A stretch of 7,715 nucleotides of DNA. Source: Collinsella sp. (GTDB taxonomy: Bacteria > Actinomycetota > Coriobacteriia > Coriobacteriales > Coriobacteriaceae). Both the position numbers and the translations under genes were made by a program. Under the pieces are notes generated by a model, which had not been told where the DNA came from, did not search any database, and was given only the letters and a program-made list of their open reading frames with translations. Positions within the stretch are counted from its first letter, which is position 1. Each line of letters starts with the position of its first letter. The DNA is taken from the NCBI GenBank assembly GCA_019419585.1, contig DXZQ01000041.1, positions 1 through 7,715 of the forward strand. The letters run 5' to 3'. This document shows, piece by piece, positions 1-5,132 of the stretch.

Positions 1-2
1 CC

Positions 3-2063
3 GACTCCGGCGCCCGTGGTTCTAAGACCCAGCTGCGTCAGCTCGGCGGCATGCGTGGCCTGATGGCAGACATGTCCGGCGAGACGATCGACCTTCCCAT
101 TAAGGCGAACTTCCGCGAGGGCCTGCTGCCGCTCGAGTACTTCATTTCGACCTACGGCGCCCGTAAGGGCCTGGTCGATACCGCATCCCACACCTCAGAC
201 TCTGGTTACCTGACCCGTCGTCTGGTCGACGTGGCCCAGGACGTCATCGTCCGCGAGGAGGACTGCGGTACGCACGAGGGCGTCACCTACAACCTCATCA
301 TCCCCGGCACCACCGACCTCAACACCGACCTCGTCGGCCGTTGCTTCATTGAGGACGTCGTGGCTCCCGATGGCACCGTGCTCTTTGAGCAGGACGGCTA
401 CATCGAGAAGGTCGCTGACATCCAGAAGATGGTCGATGCCGGCCTTAAGAAGGTCAAGCTTCGCGCGCTGCTCACCTGCCGCTCCAAGTACGGCGTGTGC
501 CAGAAGTGCTACGGCTGGGATCTTTCCACCCGTCGTCCGGTCGCCATCGGTACCGCGGTCGGCATTATTGCCGCCCAGTCCATCGGCGAGCCCGGTACGC
601 AGCTTACGATGCGTACCATTCACTCCGGCGGCGTCGCTGGCGTCGACGATATTACGCAGGGTCTGCCTACGGTCAGCCGTATGTTCGATATCGTCGGCAA
701 CGTCAACGAGAAGATCCTGGGTCGCGAGGCCGAGCTGGCTCCGTACTCCGGTCACCTCTCGATTAAGCCCGAGAAGTCCGAGTACGTGTTGACGCTCACC
801 GACTCCGAGGATCACACCCGTGTCCTCGACGAGCGTCGCGTCCCCGCTTCGGTGCGCTTTATGCCCGAGATCGAGGACGGCTGCGAGGTTCGCGCCGGCG
901 ACCAGATCACCAAGGGCTTCGTCAACTTCCGCAACCTGCGCAAGCTGACCGACATCGAGTCGACGATGCACACCTTCGTCGAGAGCGTCAAGGACGTCTA
1001 CACCAGCCAGGGCGTCGACCTGAACGACAAGCACATCGAGGTGCTCGCACGTCAGATGCTGCGTCGCGTTCAGATCACCAACCCCGGCGACTCCAAGTAC
1101 CTGCTTGGTCAGTACGTTGACCGCTACGAGTTTGCCGACGAGGTTGAGCGCGTTGCCCGTCTGGGCGGTCAGGCTCCTGTGGCCGAGCCCGTCATCCTGG
1201 GTACGCTCAAGGTCGCGTCCAACATCGATTCCTGGCTGTCGAGCGCTTCGTTCATCCGTACCGCCGGCGTCCTTACCGAGGCTGCCATCGAGGGCAAGGT
1301 CGACCACCTGCTCGACCTTAAGTCCAACGTCATCGTCGGTAAGAAGATCCCGGCTGGTACCGGCCTCAAGCCGTACGCCAACGCCAAGCTGACGTATCGC
1401 ACGGCCGACGGCTACGTGGATATCGACGGTCCGGCTTCGCCCAACGCCAAGTCGCTGCCCGAGTGGGCTCCTGTGGAGCTCAAGGACCTGGACGAGCAGC
1501 TTCCGCAGCAGCTCGACTGGGCCGGCTACGACGAGTTCGGTGGTGCTGACGGTTCGTTCACCCGCAACGGCCACACTATCTCCGCCGAGAAGGCTCGTCT
1601 GTACCTGTTCGACGACCTGGGCGTGTCGCAGCGCTGGACCAACAAGTTCAGCGAGGTCGGCATCGAGACGGTCGGCGACCTGGTCGGCAAGTCCGAGGAG
1701 GATCTGCTGCGCATCGACGGCATCGGTGCCAAGGCGATCGAGGAGCTCCGTGACGGCCTCGAGGCCCACGATCTGCTCTACATCCTCGAGAACAACGACG
1801 ACGTTGCCGACGAGGAAGACCTCTCGCAGCTGCTGCAGATGGTCTTTAGCCCCGACGGTCCGGACGACATCCTGCTGGGCACCTCCGCCACGCCGACGCA
1901 TCACGCCGACGCCGACGAGGAGCTCCTGGGCGCCCCGATCGACGACAAGAAGGCTCCCGCCAACGGTGCCATCAACGAGGACATGGCTTCCCTCGACGAG
2001 CTGCTCAACCAGCTCGTGGACACCGACGACGCCGAAGAGGCCAAGGACAACGACGAGGAGTAA
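3..2063 (+). CDS. rpoC: RNA polymerase beta' subunit, 3' part (5' end outside window)
   Basis: This is the C-terminal 686 codons of RpoC, the catalytic-clamp subunit of RNA polymerase. The frame is open from the window edge (first full codon at 3) and ends at TAA 2061-2063. Hallmarks in order are the GARKGL.DTA and DSGYLTRRLVDVAQD segments, and the second zinc site with Cys codons at 264, 477, 498 and 507. The trigger-loop helix GEPGTQLTMRTIHSGG follows, with Met, Arg and His codons at 609, 612 and 621. Further on are NDKHIEVLARQMLRR, SASFIRTAGVLTEAA and the end of the conserved core, VIVGKKIPAGTG (about 1330-1361). After the core comes a roughly 230-residue extension: a linker, an alpha-CTD-like helix-hairpin-helix module (about 1590-1790) and an acidic tail ending in a SLDELLN motif. 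Two normally conserved spots differ: Ile where MRTFH is usual, and GLPTVSRMFD where GLPRV..LFEAR is usual. rpoB should lie just upstream. Identity is certain; the role of the extension is inferred. Confidence 0.99.
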   Translation, partial: DSGARGSKTQLRQLGGMRGLMADMSGETIDLPIKANFREGLLPLEYFISTYGARKGLVDTASHTSDSGYLTRRLVDVAQDVIVREEDCGTHEGVTYNLIIPGTTDLNTDLVGRCFIEDVVAPDGTVLFEQDGYIEKVADIQKMVDAGLKKVKLRALLTCRSKYGVCQKCYGWDLSTRRPVAIGTAVGIIAAQSIGEPGTQLTMRTIHSGGVAGVDDITQGLPTVSRMFDIVGNVNEKILGREAELAPYSGHLSIKPEKSEYVLTLTDSEDHTRVLDERRVPASVRFMPEIEDGCEVRAGDQITKGFVNFRNLRKLTDIESTMHTFVESVKDVYTSQGVDLNDKHIEVLARQMLRRVQITNPGDSKYLLGQYVDRYEFADEVERVARLGGQAPVAEPVILGTLKVASNIDSWLSSASFIRTAGVLTEAAIEGKVDHLLDLKSNVIVGKKIPAGTGLKPYANAKLTYRTADGYVDIDGPASPNAKSLPEWAPVELKDLDEQLPQQLDWAGYDEFGGADGSFTRNGHTISAEKARLYLFDDLGVSQRWTNKFSEVGIETVGDLVGKSEEDLLRIDGIGAKAIEELRDGLEAHDLLYILENNDDVADEEDLSQLLQMVFSPDGPDDILLGTSATPTHHADADEELLGAPIDDKKAPANGAINEDMASLDELLNQLVDTDDAEEAKDNDEE
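1590..1790 (+). other. alpha-CTD-like helix-hairpin-helix module inside RpoC
   Basis: This is a protein-domain feature within rpoC. The 55 residues encoded at 1611-1775, from DDLGVSQRW to LEAHDL, align without gaps to my recollection of E. coli RpoA residues 258-312, with 19 identities. They include the GDLV turn and the helix-hairpin-helix glycine (IGAKAIEEL against LGKKSLTEI). Positions equivalent to alpha R265, N268, G296, K298 and E302 are kept. N294 is Gly, S299 is Ala and K271 is Ser. In alpha this domain binds UP-element DNA and activators. A generic helix-hairpin-helix fold with a structural or protein-binding role is the alternative. Confidence 0.75.
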
Positions 2064-2069
2064 TTAGTT

Positions 2070-2091
2070 CCGCCGTTCTAACGAACGGCGG
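2070..2091 (+). other. hairpin just after rpoC
   Basis: A perfect 9-bp inverted repeat, CCGCCGTTC / GAACGGCGG, with a TAAC loop begins 7 bases after the rpoC stop. No T-run follows (next bases CGACCTCC), so it is a poor intrinsic terminator by itself. It may protect the 3' end of the mRNA or slow polymerase ahead of the terminator at 2137-2178. Confidence 0.55.
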
Positions 2092-2107
2092 CGACCTCCG
2101 TCGCTGC

Positions 2108-2207
2108 GCGGCCCCCAGAGCTACAATCTGTCATTCAAAAGGCAGGGCATGACCAAAAGGTCAATGCCCTGCCTTTTTCATGCCATCTTGTACGCTCTGG
2201 GGGCCGC
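2108..2207. repeat. long imperfect palindrome enclosing the rpoC terminator
   Basis: The left arm at 2108-2126 (starts GCGGCCCCCAGAGC, ends TACAA) is the reverse complement of the right arm at 2188-2207 (TTGTACGCTCTGGGGGCCGC), apart from one extra C at about 2193. The arms flank the terminator stem at 2137-2178, with unpaired stretches of about ten bases on each side. Together they form a roughly 100-base nested hairpin or cruciform. It could be an extended terminator structure or a small palindromic repeat element; copy number elsewhere is unknown. Confidence 0.7.
2137..2178 (+). terminator. intrinsic terminator of the rpoBC operon
   Basis: AAAAGGCAGGGCAT-GACC pairs with GGTCAATGCCCTGCCTTTT across an AAAA loop (2155-2158), with a single bulged A in the right arm (2163). 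The right arm runs into five T's at 2174-2178. On the opposite strand the same stem also ends in a T-run, so it may work in both directions, although no minus-strand gene is seen in the window. Confidence 0.85.
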
Positions 2208-2243
2208 TCGCTTGCGTATGCTCAACCTGTTGCGTTCCGTTGA

Positions 2244-2261
2244 TCCCTTGCCAAAAAGGGA
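2244..2261. repeat. small palindrome upstream of the sigma gene
   Basis: TCCCTT (2244-2249) and AAGGGA (2256-2261) form a 6-bp stem with a GCCAAA loop. A T-rich stretch follows (CAGGTTTATTTTGG, then TTTTT at about 2280). It may be a weak terminator or a REP-like intergenic repeat. The rest of 2208-2296 shows nothing I can name. Confidence 0.3.
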
Positions 2262-2296
2262 CAGGTTTATTTTGGTAGGTTTTTCCTGCTTGGATT

Positions 2297-2325
2297 TGAA
2301 ACATTTCGTTCGGCCAAAGCGTATC
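2297..2325 (+). promoter_or_regulatory. ECF-type promoter of the sigma/anti-sigma module
   Basis: TGAAAC at 2297-2302 and CGTATC at 2320-2325 are separated by 17 bases, and the -35 element is followed by ATTTC. This matches the well-known ECF consensus of the Bacillus SigW/SigX/SigM type (TGAAAC, 16-17 bases, CGTA). Transcription would start near 2331-2333, leaving about 42 bases of leader before the ATG at 2374. The position directly upstream of an ECF gene suggests autoregulation. Confidence 0.7.
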
Positions 2326-2362
2326 TATGGTGAGGACCTCATCAAGAACCATCAGCGTCACC

Positions 2363-2371
2363 GGGAGGTGA
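2363..2371 (+). promoter_or_regulatory. ribosome binding site fixing the sigma start
   Basis: GGGAGGTGA lies just before ATG 2374, with 5 bases between GGAGG and the start codon. It is an almost full match to the 16S rRNA 3' end. It selects ATG 2374 over the in-frame ATG at 2149, which lies inside the terminator stem and upstream of the predicted promoter. Confidence 0.85.
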
Positions 2372-2373
2372 TT

Positions 2374-2892
2374 ATGGAAGAACAAGCATTTAGACAGGCG
2401 GTTGAAGATCACCGGGATGTCGTGTTTCGAATCGCATTGACGTACCTGCGCGATCGCGCCGATGCCGACGATGTTGCCCAAGACGTCTTTCTTAAACTGC
2501 TCAAAAGCGATGCGCAATTTGAAAGCTGGGAGCATCTTCGTCGATGGCTTATCCGGGTCACGATCAATGAATGCAAATCGCTCTTTCGAAAGCCGTGGAG
2601 GCGCGTGGAGGATATTGAGAACCTGGCCGATTCGCTTTCGACGGAGCAGGAGGAGACCAAGGCGGTCCTGTCAGACGTTATGCGGCTTCCGGAGCGATTC
2701 CGTGTTCCCATCGTGCTCTATTACTATCTGGGCTTCTCGACTTCAGAGATTGCCGAGTTACTGCATGTGCCAGCCGCGACCGTTCGAACGCGTTTAGCTC
2801 GCGGTCGATCGAAGCTCAAATTCATCCTAGAGGAGGGCGACCGTGAAATCCAACCAAATCAAGCAGGCCTTCGAGTCCGTCCAAGCCGATAG
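2374..2892 (+). CDS. ECF (sigma-70 family, group 4) RNA polymerase sigma factor
   Basis: This 172-residue protein has the usual length and two-domain build of an ECF sigma factor, which directs RNA polymerase to a small regulon and is normally held inactive by a partner. Sigma region 2 spans about residues 6-74, with the DADDVAQDVFLKLL core-binding helix at 30-43 and RRWLIRVTINECKSLFRK at 56-73. Region 4 spans about 95-150: the helix-turn-helix STSEIAELLHVPAATVRTRLARGR lies at 122-145, preceded by LPERFRVPIVLYYYLGF. The start is set by the strong ribosome site at 2363. The last 50 bases overlap the next gene, so the C-terminal tail after about residue 155 may be shaped by that overlap. It is the only gene here ending in TAG. 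Codon use is more mixed than in the flanking genes. I cannot assign the exact ECF group; the promoter style suggests a relative of the Firmicutes SigV/SigW types. Confidence 0.95.
   Translation: MEEQAFRQAVEDHRDVVFRIALTYLRDRADADDVAQDVFLKLLKSDAQFESWEHLRRWLIRVTINECKSLFRKPWRRVEDIENLADSLSTEQEETKAVLSDVMRLPERFRVPIVLYYYLGFSTSEIAELLHVPAATVRTRLARGRSKLKFILEEGDREIQPNQAGLRVRPSR
2832..2837 (+). promoter_or_regulatory. ribosome binding site of the anti-sigma gene (GTG start)
   Basis: GGAGGG sits 5 bases before GTG 2843, inside the 3' end of the sigma gene. No ATG or other start with a comparable site lies nearby in this frame before the membrane segment, so GTG 2843 is the preferred start. Confidence 0.75.
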
Positions 2893-3919
2893 CGATCTTG
2901 CTGACCGTGTTCTTTATGCCGCTGCTGGTGAGCCGCTTCGCCGAAAGGGTCACGCGAAGCCTCTGTATGTTGCCGTAATCGGATGTCTTGCCGGAGTGCT
3001 GGCGACCGGAGGGGTCGCCTACGCTGTTGTCAATTCCAGTTATTTTGCCTCTGCCTGGGGAAACCATGGCAACGGAGAGTCCGTTACCAGGACTCAAGGT
3101 GGCTCGTCGGGGACTAAATATACCTACACCAGAGAGTTTGGTGATGGTATCGCGCCCCAAAGCTTGGAGGGTTCAGTACAGAAGGTCAATCTGTCCGTCG
3201 AGGGCAACGGCTATACACTCGACATTCATGATATGGCTATCGACCAAAACGGCTGCGGTGCTGTGACGTTTACGCTGTCCAATCCAAATGGTGTTAACTA
3301 CTACAAGCCGGCAGCAGAGACAGGCGAACTTGTTCTCTATGGTGAAGAAGAACAAGGCATCGGTACACCCAGCATGAACTTCGGCGAGGAATGGGCTGAT
3401 ACACGCTGCACCATTGATAAGGACACATCAAGCGATACTGTCATTAATGGCACGATGTACTTTGCTTCTATGGATCGCGAGCGAGGTTTTCAACATGCGG
3501 TCACCTGGAATATCTCGTGGACCGAGGGCGAAGGAGAGGATGCGAAGCCGTTCGAGGCATCGACGCCCGAGTTTAGCGTTGGAGCGTACGTCGATACTAA
3601 GGAACTCCGCTCCGATGACTCGCCTCTCGAGATCAGCCCGTTTTCCATCCAGACGCACATCGATGATCTGGGCATTGACGCAGTCACGAAGAAGTTGACG
3701 GTTACCTACAAGGATGGATCGGAGCAGATTATCGAAGATGACGACGCAGGGGCGTTCAACTTATATTTTTCTTATACGCGCAATAGCGGAGAGAACATCT
3801 GGGTGCCAACGAAGTTGATTGATGTCGACCAAGTGGTCTCAGTAACGCTTGAGGGCACACGCTGCACTTCAACAGGGGGCGCCGAAACGTCGGAACCCTT
3901 TACCATCGTCTATTCGTAA
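2843..3919 (+). CDS. probable membrane anti-sigma factor (DUF4179-like)
   Basis: This 358-residue protein begins at GTG and overlaps the sigma gene by 50 bp, the usual arrangement for a translationally coupled sigma/anti-sigma pair. Residues 1-40 are a short cytoplasmic part with a QAFESVQADSDLADRVLYAA helix, like the short sigma-binding segments of many Firmicutes anti-sigma factors (F..V.A...L pattern). A zinc-binding HxxxCxxC motif is absent. A single membrane helix lies at about 41-63 (VAVIGCLAGVLATGGVAYAVV), preceded by Arg/Lys/His residues, which places the N terminus inside. The external part (64-358) appears to hold two beta-rich domains: about 115-255 (GYTLDIHDMAID, CGAVTFTLSNP) and about 262-358 (KKLTVTYKDGSEQ, VVSVTLEG). 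Cys occurs at 138, 189 and 341. The partner sigma is inferred from position. Family placement is by recalled style only; the signal sensed is unknown. Confidence 0.75.
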   Translation: MKSNQIKQAFESVQADSDLADRVLYAAAGEPLRRKGHAKPLYVAVIGCLAGVLATGGVAYAVVNSSYFASAWGNHGNGESVTRTQGGSSGTKYTYTREFGDGIAPQSLEGSVQKVNLSVEGNGYTLDIHDMAIDQNGCGAVTFTLSNPNGVNYYKPAAETGELVLYGEEEQGIGTPSMNFGEEWADTRCTIDKDTSSDTVINGTMYFASMDRERGFQHAVTWNISWTEGEGEDAKPFEASTPEFSVGAYVDTKELRSDDSPLEISPFSIQTHIDDLGIDAVTKKLTVTYKDGSEQIIEDDDAGAFNLYFSYTRNSGENIWVPTKLIDVDQVVSVTLEGTRCTSTGGAETSEPFTIVYS

Positions 3920-3925
3920 GGTCTA

Positions 3926-3957
3926 GGCCGCTTCCTGCTAGAGGAAGCGGCCATTTT
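3926..3957 (+). terminator. intrinsic terminator after the anti-sigma gene
   Basis: GGCCGCTTCCT (3926-3936) pairs perfectly with AGGAAGCGGCC (3942-3952) across a 5-base loop and is followed by ATTTT. It begins 7 bases after the stop codon and separates the sigma module from the ribosomal operon. Confidence 0.85.
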
Positions 3958-4066
3958 CGTGTTACATGGACGGCTGGAATGGGCACTTGCGCACAGGAGG
4001 GGATTCATTTTGTGTAGGCTTTGCGGAAATGTACCAATTTTGGGATACGCCCGGCGGCGTGGTCTG

Positions 4067-4095
4067 TTGACGGCACAGCTAACGCCACGTATCCT
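4067..4095 (+). promoter_or_regulatory. housekeeping promoter of the str operon
   Basis: TTGACG at 4067-4072 and TATCCT at 4090-4095 are separated by exactly 17 bases. Five of six -35 bases and four of six -10 bases match the vegetative consensus. Transcription would start near 4102, giving a leader of about 87 bases before rpsL. In that leader AGGGG (4115-4119) can pair with CCCCT (4128-4132). The stretch 3958-4066 shows nothing else I can name. Confidence 0.7.
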
Positions 4096-4174
4096 ATCGA
4101 ACTGCGTGTTTCGTAGGGGGATGCTGACCCCTCGATTCAAGCCGTTGCACTTTACAGAAAGCTGGAATCATTCG

Positions 4175-4182
4175 AGAAGGAG
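4175..4182 (+). promoter_or_regulatory. ribosome binding site of rpsL (TTG start)
   Basis: AGAAGGAG lies 6 bases before TTG 4189. The encoded start MPTINQLVRQG matches the conserved S12 N terminus, so TTG is the real initiation codon. Confidence 0.85.
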
Positions 4183-4188
4183 TACGCT

Positions 4189-4566
4189 TTGCCTACTATT
4201 AACCAGCTGGTTCGCCAGGGCCGTCGTTCCGTGCCCAAGAAGTCCAAGAACGCTGCTCTGCAGCACAACTCCCAGAAGCGCGGCGTGTGCACCCGCGTCT
4301 TCACCACGAGCCCCAAGAAGCCGAACTCGGCTCTTCGTAAGGTTGCCCGTGTTCGCCTTGTCAACGGCATCGAAGTTACTGCTTACATCCCGGGTGAGGG
4401 CCACAACCTGCAGGAGCACTCCATCGTGCTCGTCCGCGGCGGTCGTGTCCGTGACCTCCCTGGTGTCCGTTATCACGTCATCCGTGGCGCCTACGACGCT
4501 GCTCCGGTCCAGAACCGTCTGCAGGCCCGTTCCAAGTACGGTGCTAAGCGCCCCAAGGCCAAATAA
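4189..4566 (+). CDS. rpsL: 30S ribosomal protein S12
   Basis: S12 sits at the decoding centre of the 30S subunit and shapes translation accuracy and streptomycin response. The 125-residue product has the normal length and aligns without gaps to E. coli S12: PTINQLVR, KRGVCTRVFTTSPKKPNSALRK, GEGHNLQEHS, GGRVRDLPGVRYH and ARSKYGAKRPK. Lys43 and Lys44 of the first decoding loop are present, and so is Asp89, the residue that RimO methylthiolates. Residue 88 is Arg (CGT at 4450-4452) where Lys is nearly universal; Lys-to-Arg there is a known streptomycin-resistance change in other species. It starts with TTG and heads the rpsL-rpsG-fusA-rpsJ operon. Confidence 0.99.
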   Translation: MPTINQLVRQGRRSVPKKSKNAALQHNSQKRGVCTRVFTTSPKKPNSALRKVARVRLVNGIEVTAYIPGEGHNLQEHSIVLVRGGRVRDLPGVRYHVIRGAYDAAPVQNRLQARSKYGAKRPKAK

Positions 4567-4591
4567 GCCAGATAACGTTTTGATACTTTCG

Positions 4592-4617
4592 CCGTGTGCC
4601 GCCTAAGCGCCGCACGG
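4592..4617 (+). promoter_or_regulatory. intercistronic hairpin between rpsL and rpsG
   Basis: CCGTGTG (4592-4598) pairs with CGCACGG (4611-4617), including one G-U pair. After a C-C mismatch, CGC pairs with GCG across a CTAA loop. No T-run follows, so termination is unlikely. In E. coli the rpsL-rpsG gap binds S7 for feedback control; a similar role here is inferred from position only. Confidence 0.5.
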
Positions 4618-4639
4618 TAGACACTTAAGGAGATTTCAC

Positions 4640-5113
4640 ATGCCGCGTCGTGCAGCAGCTAATCGTCGTGAGGTTCAGCCTGACGCCGTTTACAACAACC
4701 GCCTGGTGACTCAGCTCATCAACAAGGTCCTTCTTGACGGCAAGAAGGCCACCGCTGAGCGCATCGTTTACACCGCTTTCGAGATCGTTGCCGAGAAGTC
4801 CGAGGGTGGCGACGCTCTCGCTACCTTCAAGAAGGCTATGGACAACGTCAAGCCCACGCTCGAGGTTAAGCCCAAGCGTGTCGGTGGCGCTACCTATCAG
4901 GTCCCGATGGAGGTCAACTCCCGTCGTTCCACCGCTCTGGGTATCCGCTGGATCGTCAACTTCTCCCGCGCTCGCAAGGAGAAGACCATGGCCGAGCGTC
5001 TCGCCAACGAGATCCTCGACGCTTCCAACGGCCTGGGCGCTTCCGTCAAGAAGCGTGAGGACGTCTTCAAGATGGCCGAGGCCAACCGCGCGTTCTCTCA
5101 CTATCGTTGGTAA
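4640..5113 (+). CDS. rpsG: 30S ribosomal protein S7
   Basis: S7 starts assembly of the 30S head by binding the 3' major domain of 16S rRNA and lies near the E site and mRNA exit. The product has 157 residues, against a usual 156 or so. It shows MPRRAAANRREVQPDAVYNN, LINKVLLDGKKATAERIVY, KPTLEVKPKRVGGATYQVP, RR.ALGIRWIVNFSR and the common C-terminal end FSHYRW. ATG 4640 follows AAGGAG at 4627-4632. The gene lies 73 bp after rpsL and 19 bp before fusA, consistent with one transcript. Nothing looks abnormal. Confidence 0.99.
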   Translation: MPRRAAANRREVQPDAVYNNRLVTQLINKVLLDGKKATAERIVYTAFEIVAEKSEGGDALATFKKAMDNVKPTLEVKPKRVGGATYQVPMEVNSRRSTALGIRWIVNFSRARKEKTMAERLANEILDASNGLGASVKKREDVFKMAEANRAFSHYRW

Positions 5114-5132
5114 GTTAAGGTAAGGAACTAAC

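Noticed and set aside
195..1904. 569-residue open frame on the minus strand opposite rpoC
   Set aside because: It lies wholly antisense to a certain gene and arises from biased codon use that avoids antisense stops. The product is low-complexity and resembles no known family.
2122..2127. TACAAT as a -10 box for a small RNA ending at the 2137-2178 terminator
   Set aside because: No -35-like sequence lies 16-18 bases upstream, and the motif is part of the left palindrome arm, which explains it.
2248..2273. TTGCCA ... TATTTT as a housekeeping promoter for the sigma gene
   Set aside because: The spacer is only 14 bases, and the ECF-type promoter further downstream fits much better.
2149..2373. 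Upstream extension of the sigma gene to ATG 2149
   Set aside because: This ATG is inside the rpoBC terminator stem and upstream of the ECF promoter, and the added residues do not look like sigma sequence. ATG 2374 has an excellent ribosome site and gives a normal ECF length.
3959..4606. 215-residue plus-strand frame across the str promoter and rpsL
   Set aside because: Its 3' half is an out-of-frame shadow of rpsL and its 5' half covers the promoter and leader. The product is Ser/Arg/Leu-rich with no family features.
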